Of a DNA stretch of 64,000 nt, positions 36,546 to 45,859 are shown one piece after another. Made by a program: the position numbers and the translations under genes. Source of the DNA: Leucobacter chromiireducens subsp. chromiireducens (GTDB taxonomy: Bacteria > Actinomycetota > Actinomycetes > Actinomycetales > Microbacteriaceae); NCBI RefSeq assembly GCF_016758255.1, contig NZ_QYAD01000001.1, forward strand, positions 372,001 through 436,000, in the 5' to 3' direction. Position 1 is the first letter of the stretch, and each line of letters begins with the position of its first letter. The notes below the pieces were generated by a model. It had not been told where the DNA came from and searched no databases. It was given only the letters and a program-made list of their open reading frames with translations.

Positions 36546-36914
36546 CTACGCGCGGCGGCGGCGCGACGTGAGGTACCCGACCACCGCGCCGGCCACACCG
36601 AAGAGCGCGGGCCACACCCAGAAGATACCGAAGGAGAGGAGCGCCGCGACGGCCGCTGCGAGCAGCATGAGCTCAAACAGTGCGGCCGCGAAGTAGTCCA
36701 CGCGCAGCACGGGGCGCGGCGAGAGGAAGAGTGCCCACAGCAGCACCGAGAGCACCAGCATGCCGAGGCCGGTGAAGATTCCCGGGAAGGGGAGCGGCCA
36801 GGACAGGAAGCCCCACACCGTAATCACAACGATGGCGACGAGGTGGAACAGGCCACGGGCAAGCTGGAAGCCTGCGGCCGTGCGTGCGGACTGGGGAGAA
36901 GCGGTGCTGGTCAC
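36546..36914 (-). CDS. YrdB-family (DUF2568) membrane protein
   Basis: Small membrane protein of 122 residues with four hydrophobic helices and an Arg-rich C-terminus (SRRRRA). The pattern GLFHLVAIVVITVWGF, then LWALFLSPRPVLRVDYFAAALFELMLLAAAVAAL, fits the YrdB/DUF2568 family, which has no known function. It begins at GTG 36914. The LLM oxidoreductase follows 54 bp downstream on the same strand. Confidence 0.72.
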   Translation of the reverse strand: MTSTASPQSARTAAGFQLARGLFHLVAIVVITVWGFLSWPLPFPGIFTGLGMLVLSVLLWALFLSPRPVLRVDYFAAALFELMLLAAAVAALLSFGIFWVWPALFGVAGAVVGYLTSRRRRA

Positions 36915-37002
36915 CCGCCCAGTCTACCCGCTGTAGTGCGGGGTGGTTCAGCGTCACTCTGAGCAAGTGGTCCATCTCAATTACTCTCGGTACCGTACAT
37001 AC

Positions 37003-38259
37003 ATGGACCAGGCGCGGCAGGCGACCGGGCCCGCACACTCGGGAGTGCCCGGGGCGGGCTCTATCTCCGGCGTGCGCGTGCTGAGCGAGGCCGGCGACTT
37101 CGGCGCACCGCGCGCACTGCACTGGAACCACAGTCGCATCACCGCGGCCCCGAGCTCGCCCGCCTCTGCCGCCAGCGACGGCACCGGGTTGTGGGTGATT
37201 CCGGGTCTCGTCGACACGCACGTGCACGCTGCGTGGCACGCTTTTGACGAGGCGGATCGTCATCAGATCCCCCCGGCAGCCCAGCGCGCCGCGACCGCGA
37301 CGGGGCTCGCGCGCACCCTCGCGGCCGGCATTACGCAGGTGCGCGACGCGGGCGGCCTGAGCGCCGACGAGCTGGCTGCGCTCCCAGCGGCAGAGCGTCC
37401 GGAGGTGCAGCTCTCCGTGCGCCTACTGGACCGAGCTGCGGCCGACGCCGCGGGCAGCCTCGACCGGGCGGTGGCGCAGGTGCTAGACGCGGGCGCGGAG
37501 TGGGTGAAGCTTGTCGCCACTGCCGGTGTCGCGAGCCCCGCCGGTGCGGGCCTGGAACCGGTGTTCTCGGCGGCCGAGGTGCAGGGCGCGGTCGCGCGCG
37601 CAGAGCGATCCGGCGCAGCCGTCATGGTCCACTCGTGGGGCGGCGAAGCGATTGATCACGCGATCTCCGCGGGCGCCGCGAGCATCGAGCACGGGATCTT
37701 CCTCACCGACACCCAGGCCCACGCTGCGGCGTCCGCGGGGCTCACCCTCGTGCCCACGCTGCGGATCTATCGTCTGGTGCAGCGGATGATCGCCGCGGGC
37801 GCCCTGCCCCGAGCCTTCCGTGCCCGCGTCGACGAGGCAATTGGGTCGCACCCGATCGCGGTGCGTCGCGCGCGCGACGCCGGGCTGCCGATCGCGGTCG
37901 GCACGGACTCGGGCACGCCGGATCAGCACGGCACCGCGGCCCTCGAGGTTGATGCGCTTCGTGAGGCAGGCTTGAACGCTCAGGAAGCGCTGCTCGCGGC
38001 CACCCGTTCGGGGGCGAAGCTGCTCGCGCGGGTCGATCGGGATCGGGGCCGCGCGCAGTTCGCGGGAACCCTCGCCCCCGGCGCGCCAGCCGACGCGGTG
38101 GTGCTCACCCGGGATCCGCGCGAGCCGGGAGTTCTCGCTGATCCGGCTGCGATCGTGGGCGTGCTGCGGGCCGGGGTGTTCCGTGGCAATCCGCGACAGA
38201 GCGATGCGCTGCGCGGGGTCGGGTTCGTCCCCGGGGTGCCACCGCCCGCGACCCCCTAG
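37003..38259 (+). CDS. Imidazolonepropionase-like amidohydrolase
   Basis: Metal-dependent hydrolase of 418 residues. Metal ligands appear in PGLVDTHVHAAWHAF (HxH), EWVKLVATAGV (Lys), MVHSWGGEAIDHAI (His), SIEHGIFLT (His) and VGTDSGTPDQHG (Asp). The subgroup includes Xaa-Pro dipeptidases and related hydrolases. ATG 37003 has no ribosome binding site, but TACCGT (36991-36996) lies 6 nt upstream, where the -10 box of a leaderless transcript would be. It begins an apparent operon with a second peptide-type ABC importer, suggesting it acts on the imported compound. Confidence 0.85.
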   Translation: MDQARQATGPAHSGVPGAGSISGVRVLSEAGDFGAPRALHWNHSRITAAPSSPASAASDGTGLWVIPGLVDTHVHAAWHAFDEADRHQIPPAAQRAATATGLARTLAAGITQVRDAGGLSADELAALPAAERPEVQLSVRLLDRAAADAAGSLDRAVAQVLDAGAEWVKLVATAGVASPAGAGLEPVFSAAEVQGAVARAERSGAAVMVHSWGGEAIDHAISAGAASIEHGIFLTDTQAHAAASAGLTLVPTLRIYRLVQRMIAAGALPRAFRARVDEAIGSHPIAVRRARDAGLPIAVGTDSGTPDQHGTAALEVDALREAGLNAQEALLAATRSGAKLLARVDRDRGRAQFAGTLAPGAPADAVVLTRDPREPGVLADPAAIVGVLRAGVFRGNPRQSDALRGVGFVPGVPPPATP

Positions 38260-38330
38260 CTTTCGTATCTCACCGGCCGACGCGCCCGTCGCCCGGTCCC
38301 ATGATCTTCCCGCTCGAAAGGACCACCCAC

Positions 38331-39908
38331 ATGACCGCACAGCTTCCCAGGCGCCGACGCCTGGCACTCGCGGGCGCAGCCCTCGCCGCAGCACTCGTGC
38401 TCTCCTCGTGCGCCGCGGGCGCTGCCCCGGGCGATGCCGCGGCAGGAGGCGACCCTGTTTCCGGGGGCACGCTCACCTTCGGTCGCGTCGCTTCTGCGGA
38501 CAACCTCGATCTCAACCAGCAGATCACCGCGAACAACGCGTTCGCGATCGATAAGATCTTCGAGCCGCTCGTGAGCTTCGATGAGCAGGGCGCCATTGTG
38601 CCATGGCTTGCGGAGTACACCGCGAACGATGCGGGCACCGAGTACGTGTTCACGCTGCGCGAGGGACTCACCTTCTCTGACGGTACCCCCGTCACCCCAG
38701 CTGACGTGGTGTTCTCGCTGAACCGCCACCTCGAGGTCGAGGGGCCGCTGCCGCTCACGGCACCCATCGACAGCATCGCGGAGACGGGGGAGCGCGACGT
38801 GACGATCACGCTGAAGACTCCGTACACACCGTTCCTCTCCGAACTCGCCGGATTCTCGAACGGCATCTTCCCGAAGGACTTCGGCGGGGTGAGCGAGGAA
38901 GAGTTCTTCCAGAAGCCCATCGGCACCGGGCCGTTCGCGGTCGAGAAGTTCGACCCGAACGGCGACCTGAGCTTCGTGAAGAACGAGCACTACTGGCAGG
39001 AGGGCAAGCCCTACCTCGCTGGGCTCGAGTACCGCGTGATCGCGGATGACGCGCAGCTGCGCCAGCAGCTCGCGGCCGGGCAGATCGACGCGATCGACAC
39101 GGTTCCCGCTGCGAACGCGGCCGAGGTGGATTCGGCGGCCGACACCGTGCTCTCCAACACCTCCGGGTGGTCGACTGAGCAGGTCTTCTTCAACACGCAG
39201 CGCGCGGAACTCGGCGATCAGCATGTGCGCCGGGCCATCGCACACGCGCTCGATCGCGAGGGCATCACCGCCGCCACCACGTTCGACACGGCTGAGGTCG
39301 CAAACGCGCTCTTGCCGCCCACCATCACGGACTCCGCGAATGACACCGTGACGCCCCTCGCGTTCGACGTGGAGGCAGCCAAGGCTGAGCTCGCAAAGTC
39401 GGCGTACCCCGATGGATTCTCCACCACCCTGCTGATTGCGAGTGGCAACGCGCAGCGCGCGCAGATCGCGCAGATTGTGCAGGAGTCGCTCGCGAAGATC
39501 GGTATCACCGTGAAGATCGAGCAGCTCGACATCGCCGTGTTCCGCGAGCGTTTCTTCGCATACGACTTCGACATGATGCTGAACAGCGGGCAGTCTGATG
39601 CGCCCGACCCGAACGGCTTCATCACATTCCAGGCGGACCCCGAGGGTTTCAGCAAGTCGTACTGGACCCACTACACGAACGACCAGGTGACACAGCTGAT
39701 GCATGAGGGCCGCACGACCGCGGAGGGCCCCGAACGCACCAAGATCTACGCGGAGATTCAGCAGATCCTCGCGGACGATGTGCCCTACATCCCGCTCTTC
39801 TTCCCTGCAAACTTGAAGGCCACAACGAGCGAGGTGCAGGGCTTTACGGTGCTGCCGAACGGCAGCGTGCGCTTCCAAGACGCCTGGCTCACGGGCGGCG
39901 GCAAGTAG
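38331..39908 (+). CDS. ABC substrate-binding lipoprotein, family 5 (peptide type)
   Basis: Receptor of the second peptide-type importer, 525 residues from ATG 38331 (GAAAGGACC upstream). The signal peptide has RRRR then a hydrophobic stretch ending in lipobox LSSC. Family features are VSGGTLTFGRVASADNLDLNQQ, GLTFSDGTPVTPADVVFSLNRHLE, GTGPFAVEKFDPNG and PYIPLFFPANLKATTSEVQGF. It follows the amidohydrolase by 71 bp. A strong hairpin separates it from the permease gene. Confidence 0.92.
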   Translation: MTAQLPRRRRLALAGAALAAALVLSSCAAGAAPGDAAAGGDPVSGGTLTFGRVASADNLDLNQQITANNAFAIDKIFEPLVSFDEQGAIVPWLAEYTANDAGTEYVFTLREGLTFSDGTPVTPADVVFSLNRHLEVEGPLPLTAPIDSIAETGERDVTITLKTPYTPFLSELAGFSNGIFPKDFGGVSEEEFFQKPIGTGPFAVEKFDPNGDLSFVKNEHYWQEGKPYLAGLEYRVIADDAQLRQQLAAGQIDAIDTVPAANAAEVDSAADTVLSNTSGWSTEQVFFNTQRAELGDQHVRRAIAHALDREGITAATTFDTAEVANALLPPTITDSANDTVTPLAFDVEAAKAELAKSAYPDGFSTTLLIASGNAQRAQIAQIVQESLAKIGITVKIEQLDIAVFRERFFAYDFDMMLNSGQSDAPDPNGFITFQADPEGFSKSYWTHYTNDQVTQLMHEGRTTAEGPERTKIYAEIQQILADDVPYIPLFFPANLKATTSEVQGFTVLPNGSVRFQDAWLTGGGK

Positions 39909-39928
39909 CCGAGCAGACAAACTGACGC

Positions 39929-39958
39929 GTGCGCGCGGGGCGAGGGCCCCGCGCGCAC
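39929..39958 (+). other. Hairpin between binding-protein and permease genes
   Basis: Perfect 13-bp inverted repeat (39929-39941 with 39946-39958), loop GAGG, all G/C-rich, without a T-run. TACAGT at 39959-39964 follows at once and fits a -10 box 6 nt before GTG 39971. So the site may both stabilise the receptor mRNA and host an internal promoter. Confidence 0.55.
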
Positions 39959-39970
39959 TACAGTGATGAC

Positions 39971-41002
39971 GTGGTGACGAGCAACACAGGGGCGCGGGAG
40001 CTGCTGCGCGGGATCGGGCGCGAGCTTCTCCGCGTGCTCGCGCGCATCGTGCCCGTGATGTTCGGAGTCGTCGTCGCGGTCTTCTTCCTCCTGCGCATGG
40101 TGCCCGGGGATCCGGCCGCAATGATTCTCGGCGAGCGCGCCACGCCGGAATCGATCGCGGCCCTCCGCGCAGAGCTCGGCCTGGACCTCCCGCTCTGGCA
40201 GCAGTTCACCGATTTTGTCGGGGGACTACTGACCCGCTTCGACACCGGCAACTCGCTCGTCACCGGTGCATCCACACGCGAACTCATTCTCGCGAAAGCC
40301 CCGGTGAGCCTTGGCATCGTGCTGTTCGCCGTGCTGCTTGCCGTGATCATCGCAGTGCCGCTCGCGGTCGCCGCAGCGCTGCGGCAGGACAGCTGGATCG
40401 ATCACGCAGTGCGCATTCTGCCCGCGGTGGGCATGGGCATGCCGCTCTTCTGGGTAGGTCTGCTGCTCATCATCGTGTTTGGCGTGCAGCTGCGCTGGTT
40501 CCCCGTCGGCGGCGTCGGCACCGGTCCCGGTGAACCGCTGAAGAGCCTGTTCCTGCCCGCGCTTGCGGTGGCGCTCGGCATGGCGCCCCCGCTCATCCGC
40601 TCACTGCGCGCCCAGCTCATCGACGTGCTCGCCGCAGACTTTGTGACGACGCTCCGCGCCGCGCGCATCCCTGAGCGACGCATCCTCTTCCGCCACGTGC
40701 TCCGCTCCGCGGCGCTTCCCACGCTCACACTGCTGAGCGTCAACACGGCGTACCTCATCGGCGGCACGCTCGTTGTCGAAAAGGTGTTTGGAATCAATGG
40801 GCTCGGCACCCTGCTCTTCCAGTCGATTGGCAGCCGCGACTTCCCCGTCGTGCAGGGCATCGCGCTCTACTGTGCGGTGCTCGTTGTGCTCGTCACCACG
40901 CTCGCGGGCGTGCTCTCCGCCGTGCTCGATCCACGGCTGCGCAGCGTCCCTGAGACGAGCGCGCTCGTGGCCGCCGACGGGCCGAGCGGAGCGGCGCGAT
41001 GA
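39971..41002 (+). CDS. Peptide-type ABC permease (DppB/OppB class)
   Basis: Membrane subunit of the second importer, 343 residues from GTG 39971 (GTG 39974 is equally possible). Features are ARIVPVMFGVVVAVFFLLRMVPGDPAAMILGERATPE, the docking loop LRAARIPERRILFRHVLRSAALPTL and GINGLGTLLFQSI. No ribosome binding site is visible, but a TANNNT box lies 6 nt upstream, so a leaderless start is plausible. It overlaps the following fused gene by 4 nt. Confidence 0.9.
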   Translation: MVTSNTGARELLRGIGRELLRVLARIVPVMFGVVVAVFFLLRMVPGDPAAMILGERATPESIAALRAELGLDLPLWQQFTDFVGGLLTRFDTGNSLVTGASTRELILAKAPVSLGIVLFAVLLAVIIAVPLAVAAALRQDSWIDHAVRILPAVGMGMPLFWVGLLLIIVFGVQLRWFPVGGVGTGPGEPLKSLFLPALAVALGMAPPLIRSLRAQLIDVLAADFVTTLRAARIPERRILFRHVLRSAALPTLTLLSVNTAYLIGGTLVVEKVFGINGLGTLLFQSIGSRDFPVVQGIALYCAVLVVLVTTLAGVLSAVLDPRLRSVPETSALVAADGPSGAAR

Positions 41003-43542
41003 ACGCGTGGCGCCGCGCGGCGTCGTCCCCCGCCTTCGTTGCCGGCGCGATCCTCACGCTCGCGCTTGTGGCGCTCGCCCTGCTTGCCCCCGTGATCGCC
41101 CCCGCCGACCCGGCCGCGCAGAATCTCACCGGTGGGCTGCAGCCGCCCTCTGCCGAACACTGGTTCGGCACCGATCAGCTGGGGCGCGATGTGCTTTCGC
41201 GCATGCTCTTCGCCGCGCAGACCGACCTCAGGCTCGCGGTCACGGCGGCCCTCGCGCCGTTCGGCATCGGCATCGCGGTGGGGCTCATCTCCGGCTACTT
41301 CGGCGGCGCGACCGACTGGGTCGCCTCCCGCGTCACCGACACCGTGATCGCGTTCCCGTTCTACGTCATCGTGATCGCGATCGTGTTCGCGGTGGGCGCG
41401 GGCGAGGGGGGCATTGTGCTGGCCTTCGCGCTCGTCGGATGGGTGGGCTACGCGCGGGTGCTCCGCGCGATGACCGCTGCGCTGCGCGACTCCGGGTGGG
41501 TGCAGGCTGCGCGGGGCGGCGGGCTCTCGCACGCGCGCATCCTGCTGCGGCATGTGCTCCCCAACGTGTTGCCGCAGGCCATCGTGCTGCTGGCAACAGA
41601 GATCGTGCTCATCATGGTGGCGATCGTGACGCTCGGCTACCTCGGGCTCGGGATCCAGCCGCCCACCCCCGACTGGGGCACGATGATCGCCGACTCGCAG
41701 CAGTTCGTCACCACGCACTGGTGGCTGCCCACCTTCCCCGGCCTCGCGGTTGTGCTCACGGGGATCGCGTTCTCGCTGCTCGGCGATGGGCTCGGCGACG
41801 TGCTGCGCGTGGGTTCGCGCTGGCCCGCACGCACGCGGAAGCGGCGGCTCTCGCGTGCGCCTGGCACGCACCACGTCGCTGACGTCGCCAACGCTGCTGA
41901 CGTCGCTGACACCGCAGCCGCCCCGGGGGCGGTGCGGGTTTCGGGGCTACGGATCGCTGCGCGCGGCACGCGCGGCACGCGCGGCACGCGCGGCACTACG
42001 GCCACGGCCGAGCTCGTGCGCGGCGTCGACTTTGCGGCCGCGCCGGGCAGCGCGCTCGGCATCGTGGGCGAGTCTGGTTCGGGGAAAAGCCTCACGCTCC
42101 GCGCCGTGCTTGGGCTCCTCCCCGCCGGCGTGCGCGTGGCGGGTGGCGAGATCTCCGTCGGCGGTCCGGTCGGCATGGTGTTCCAAGATCCGCTCACCGC
42201 GCTTGACCCGCTCACGCGCGTCGGCGCACAGCTGCGTGCCGCGGTGCAGGCGGCGAGTGCCGAGACGCGCGGCCGTGCCGCGGCGGACGCGCGCGTGGCC
42301 GAGCTGCTGCGCGACGTGCGGCTCCCCGACCCCGAGCGCATCGCCCACGCCTACCCCCATGAACTGTCGGGCGGGCAGCGGCAGCGGGTGGTCATCGCGC
42401 TCGCACTTGCGGGCGACCCCGCGGTGCTACTGTGCGACGAACCCACCACCGCCCTCGACGTGACCGTGCAGCGCGGCGTGCTCGAACTGCTTGCCGAGCT
42501 GCGCCGGGCGCGCGGCATGACGCTCATCTTCGTGAGTCATGACGTGGCAGTGGTGGCCGAGCTGTGCGACAAGCTGCTCGTCATGCGCGGCGGGGAGATC
42601 GTCGAATCGGGCCGTACGGCCGACGTGATCGCCGCCCCGACGAGCCCCTACACGCGCGAGCTGCTCGCCGCTGTGCCGCGGCTGCCCGCGGTGAACGGCG
42701 GAGCCGGCGCCACCGTCGGCGCCACCATTGGCGCTGCCACTGTGTCCGGGGGACCGGTAGAGGCAGCAGCAGGTTCCGCGTCGCAGCCCGCACCAGCCAG
42801 TGCTCCCGAACTCGAACTGCGGGGAGTCGCCCTGCGCTACGGGCGCACCCTCGTCGTCCCTGGAGCCTCGCTCACGGTGCAGCGGGGAGAGGCGCTCGGC
42901 ATCGTCGGCGAGTCGGGGTCTGGAAAAACGAGCCTCGCACGCGCCATCGCCGGACAGCTCGCTCCGGCCTCCGGCGAGGTCCGTTGGCGGGACGCGCCGC
43001 TGCCCGGGCACCGTACCCCGGCGCAGCTCCGAGCGATCCAGCTCATGCCGCAGGACCCTGCATCATCCCTGAACCCGCGGCTCACCGTGGGCCAGACGCT
43101 CGGCGAGCTCCTCCGGGTGCACCGCGCCGTGCCCCGTGCGGGAGTGCCGGGCCGGATCGCGGAGCTGCTCGCCAGCGTGCGCCTCGATCCCGCGCTCGCC
43201 GCCGCGTTCCCGCACCAGCTCTCGGGAGGGCAACGCCAGCGCGTCGCCCTCGCCCGCGCGCTCGCCCTGGAACCCAGCGTGCTCGTTGCCGACGAACCCA
43301 CGAGCGCGCTCGACGTTGCCGTGCAAGCGCAGGTACTCGATCTGCTGCGGGAGCTGCAGCGCGAGCTCGGGCTCACCGTGCTGCTCGTCTCCCACGACCT
43401 CGCCGTCGTGCACGCGTTCTGCGATCGGGTGCTGGTCATGCGGGCGGGCGAGATCGTCGAACAGGGCGGGCGTGAGTTCTTCACCGCCCCGCGCTCGAGC
43501 TACGGGCGCGAGCTGCTCGCCGCCGTGCCGCGCCTCCCCTGA
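40999..43542 (+). CDS. Fused peptide ABC transporter: permease plus two ATPase domains
   Basis: One 847-residue protein joins what are normally three genes. Residues 1-270 are a DppC-type permease (HWFGTDQLGRDVLSRMLFAAQTDLRL, docking loop 169-191, LGYLGLGIQPPTPDWG). Residues ~310-560 are a first ATPase with Walker A GESGSGKS (357-364), LSGGQ (456-460), Walker B LLCDEP (477-482) and VSHDVAVV. Residues ~600-847 are a second ATPase with Walker A GESGSGKT (637-644), LSGGQ (741-745) and VADEPTSALD. Both nucleotide sites look intact. Linkers (271-340 and 561-602) are Ala/Gly/Thr-rich and contain a 9-bp tandem repeat. With the DppB-type permease and the lipoprotein this is a full importer in three chains. 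Confidence 0.92.
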   Translation: MNAWRRAASSPAFVAGAILTLALVALALLAPVIAPADPAAQNLTGGLQPPSAEHWFGTDQLGRDVLSRMLFAAQTDLRLAVTAALAPFGIGIAVGLISGYFGGATDWVASRVTDTVIAFPFYVIVIAIVFAVGAGEGGIVLAFALVGWVGYARVLRAMTAALRDSGWVQAARGGGLSHARILLRHVLPNVLPQAIVLLATEIVLIMVAIVTLGYLGLGIQPPTPDWGTMIADSQQFVTTHWWLPTFPGLAVVLTGIAFSLLGDGLGDVLRVGSRWPARTRKRRLSRAPGTHHVADVANAADVADTAAAPGAVRVSGLRIAARGTRGTRGTRGTTATAELVRGVDFAAAPGSALGIVGESGSGKSLTLRAVLGLLPAGVRVAGGEISVGGPVGMVFQDPLTALDPLTRVGAQLRAAVQAASAETRGRAAADARVAELLRDVRLPDPERIAHAYPHELSGGQRQRVVIALALAGDPAVLLCDEPTTALDVTVQRGVLELLAELRRARGMTLIFVSHDVAVVAELCDKLLVMRGGEIVESGRTADVIAAPTSPYTRELLAAVPRLPAVNGGAGATVGATIGAATVSGGPVEAAAGSASQPAPASAPELELRGVALRYGRTLVVPGASLTVQRGEALGIVGESGSGKTSLARAIAGQLAPASGEVRWRDAPLPGHRTPAQLRAIQLMPQDPASSLNPRLTVGQTLGELLRVHRAVPRAGVPGRIAELLASVRLDPALAAAFPHQLSGGQRQRVALARALALEPSVLVADEPTSALDVAVQAQVLDLLRELQRELGLTVLLVSHDLAVVHAFCDRVLVMRAGEIVEQGGREFFTAPRSSYGRELLAAVPRLP
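41961..41996 (+). repeat. Four tandem copies of a 9-bp unit in the fusion linker
   Basis: GCGCGGCAC repeated four times without mismatch, encoding RGT RGT RGT RGT (residues ~322-333) between the permease and first ATPase domains. Copy-number slippage would keep the frame because the unit is 9 bp. Confidence 0.85.
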
Positions 43543-43680
43543 GCGCTCCGCCCCCGCACTGCGCGCGCGGAATGACGCCGCGACGTTGCACGATTCCGCA
43601 CGATCCCGATTTGATTTCTTCCCGGTCGCAGCCCCGCGCTTGCTACGCTCCAAGTACCGGGCGTTGAGAGGAGGTGCCGA

Positions 43681-44241
43681 ATGGACGGCATCATGGGCTG
43701 GCTGGATCGACTCGTGGACGGCTCCCTCATCGCCGGCGGCGTCTTCCTCATCATTGGCATTGTGGGCGGCGTCCTGCTGCTCATCTCGCTCGTGCTCGAC
43801 GGCATTTTCGACGCGTTTGACTTCGGCGACGGCCCGCTCAGCCTCACCACGATCGCCGCGTTCACCGCGATCTTCGGCTTCACCGCGTTCGCGCTCGTCG
43901 GCGCCGGGGTGGCCACCCCGCTCGCGGGCACGCTCGGTGCGGTCGCCGGTGTGATCGGCGGCGCTGCGGCATGGTGGCTCAGCCGCTTGATCCGCAGCGC
44001 GGAATCCTCCACCGCGGTGTCGGGCGATGAGCTCGTCGGCAGCGCGGCGAGCGTCGTGCTCGCCATCCCCGCGGGCGGCCTCGGTGAAGTGGCGCTCGTG
44101 CGCCACGGCGAGCGCGTGTCGCTCTCGGCAACCGCAGACACCGCGATCCCACGCGGCGCGCAGGTGCGCATCGCACAAACCATCACGGCGACGTCGGTGC
44201 GGGTGGAGCCCGCACCCGCGCCCACCCCACCCACCCAGTAA
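43681..44241 (+). CDS. NfeD-like membrane protein
   Basis: Membrane protein of 186 residues. Three or four helices (about 15-40, 55-75, 78-102) are followed by a soluble C-terminal domain with DELVGSAASVVLAIPAGGLGEVALVRHGERVSLSATADTAIPRGAQVRI. That has the beta-barrel (OB-fold) pattern of short NfeD proteins. NfeD proteins partner flotillins, and the flotillin gene starts 18 bp later. ATG 43681 has GAGAGGAGG upstream. A pro-rich tail ends the protein. Confidence 0.85.
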   Translation: MDGIMGWLDRLVDGSLIAGGVFLIIGIVGGVLLLISLVLDGIFDAFDFGDGPLSLTTIAAFTAIFGFTAFALVGAGVATPLAGTLGAVAGVIGGAAAWWLSRLIRSAESSTAVSGDELVGSAASVVLAIPAGGLGEVALVRHGERVSLSATADTAIPRGAQVRIAQTITATSVRVEPAPAPTPPTQ

Positions 44242-44259
44242 CCCGATCCGGGAGAGGAC

Positions 44260-45855
44260 ATGTTCTTAATGACCCCCGCAATTGTCGGAGTGTTCGGCGC
44301 CGTTATCGCGCTCGTGCTCATCGCCCTCGTCATCATCAAGCGCTACCGCATCGCAAAGCCCGATGAGGCGATCATCGTGACCGGTGGCAAGGGCAAGGAG
44401 GTGAAGACCGCCGATGGTGGCACCGTGCGCGATATGTCGGGCCAGAAGGTCGTCACCGGTGGCGGCGTGTTCGTGCTCCCCTTCGTGCAGAAGTCGTTCA
44501 CGATCTCGCTGCGCTCGCGCCGACTCTCGATCACCACGGAGGCGCAGACCACTGACGGCATCACGATGCAGGCGCAGGCCGTCGCCGTGGTGAAGGTGGG
44601 CGGCTCGCAGGAGATGATCCGCGCCGCAGCCCAGCGATTCCTCTCGAACTCGGACGAGATCGACGAGTCGACGCAGGAGGTGCTCTCGGGTTCGCTCCGC
44701 TCGATTATCGGTGGGCTCACCGTGCTGCAGATCATTCGCGACCGCGCGGTCGTCGCGCAGAGCGTGCTTGAGGCTGCCGAAGAGGCGCTGACCAAGCAGG
44801 GCCTCGTCGTCGACACGCTGCAGATCCAGGAGATCCGCGACGGTGCCGACTACATCACGAACATCGGTCGTCCCGAGGCCGCGAAGGTGCGCCAGGCGGC
44901 AGATATCGCCGAGACGAACGCCTACCAGGCCTCCGAAGAAGCGAAGATCTCCGCGGAGAAGGTGCTGCTCGACCGCAACCGTGAGCTGAAGCTCCGCCAG
45001 GCCGAGATCCAGGCAGAGACGGACAAGGCGAATGCGCAGGCGCAGGCCGCCGATCCGCTCGAGCAGGCGATCCAGCAGCAGGCCATCGTCGAGCAGCAGC
45101 AGATCACCGCACAGAAGGAAGTTGCGCTGCGCACTGAGAAGCTGAACGCCGACGTTCGTGCGGTGGCCGAGGCCGAGGCATACCGCGTCGAGGCGCTCGC
45201 GAAGGCAGAAGCCACGGCGTCGGTGTCCGCCGCCGAGGGCCGAGCGCAGGCCGTCGAGCGCGAGGGTCTCGCGAGCCGCGCCGCGCGAATCGCTGCCTCC
45301 GAGGCCGTTGCGGCTGAGGGTCGCGCCGAGGCCGAGGCCATCCAGGCCAAGGGAACGGCTGAGGCCGCTGCGATCGACGCTCGTGCCCGCGCACTCGAGA
45401 CGCAGTCGCAGGCGGTGCTGGCGCAGGAGCTCATCCACCTCCTGCCGCAGATCGCGAATGAGTACGCGCAGGCGATCGGGGCGATTGACAATATGACGGT
45501 CGTGTCGGCAGACGGCACGTCGAAGGTGGCTGGCGAGGCGATGGCCAACATCAAGGGCCTTCTCGAGATGGCGCGCGAGACTGTGGGAATCGATCTCGTT
45601 GGCATGCTGAACGGGGCCGTGACGGGGAACGCTGCGGGCGCCGCGGCGGGCCGTGCCGCGAGCGCCGCGGGGGAGCCGCAGCTCCTGGCGGCACCGCAGT
45701 CGGGAACCGCAGGAGAGGCTGCGGAGCACACCGCAGATCGGGATCAGACTGCGCAGGCAGCCCCGCAGTCTGCTGCGCTGGGCGCTGCCGAGGCCCCCGC
45801 CCACGCAGCCGGCGAGCCGAGTGCGGCGTCGGCGCAGGCTGAGCAGGCAGAATAG
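44260..45855 (+). CDS. Flotillin-like SPFH-domain protein
   Basis: Membrane-microdomain scaffold of 531 residues. An N-terminal helix (about 6-27) is followed by the SPFH/band 7 domain (to ~200: YRIAKPDEAIIVTGGKG..GGGVFVLPFVQ). A long EA-rich coiled coil comes next (about 215-400), with the flotillin repeat pattern of AEA and EAE triplets. A low-complexity Ala/Gly/Gln tail (about 455-531) is unlike the core. It is cotranscribed with the NfeD-like and PH-domain genes, a common flotillin arrangement. GGGAGAGGAC precedes ATG 44260. Confidence 0.93.
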   Translation: MFLMTPAIVGVFGAVIALVLIALVIIKRYRIAKPDEAIIVTGGKGKEVKTADGGTVRDMSGQKVVTGGGVFVLPFVQKSFTISLRSRRLSITTEAQTTDGITMQAQAVAVVKVGGSQEMIRAAAQRFLSNSDEIDESTQEVLSGSLRSIIGGLTVLQIIRDRAVVAQSVLEAAEEALTKQGLVVDTLQIQEIRDGADYITNIGRPEAAKVRQAADIAETNAYQASEEAKISAEKVLLDRNRELKLRQAEIQAETDKANAQAQAADPLEQAIQQQAIVEQQQITAQKEVALRTEKLNADVRAVAEAEAYRVEALAKAEATASVSAAEGRAQAVEREGLASRAARIAASEAVAAEGRAEAEAIQAKGTAEAAAIDARARALETQSQAVLAQELIHLLPQIANEYAQAIGAIDNMTVVSADGTSKVAGEAMANIKGLLEMARETVGIDLVGMLNGAVTGNAAGAAAGRAASAAGEPQLLAAPQSGTAGEAAEHTADRDQTAQAAPQSAALGAAEAPAHAAGEPSAASAQAEQAE

Positions 45856-45859
45856 GAGT

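Noticed and set aside
38256..40121. 621-residue minus-strand frame opposite the binding-protein gene
   Set aside because: It is a shadow of a gene with clear lipoprotein and family 5 features.
41961..41996. CRISPR-like short repeats
   Set aside because: The units are contiguous 9-mers with no spacers, inside a coding frame. No CRISPR array was seen in the window.
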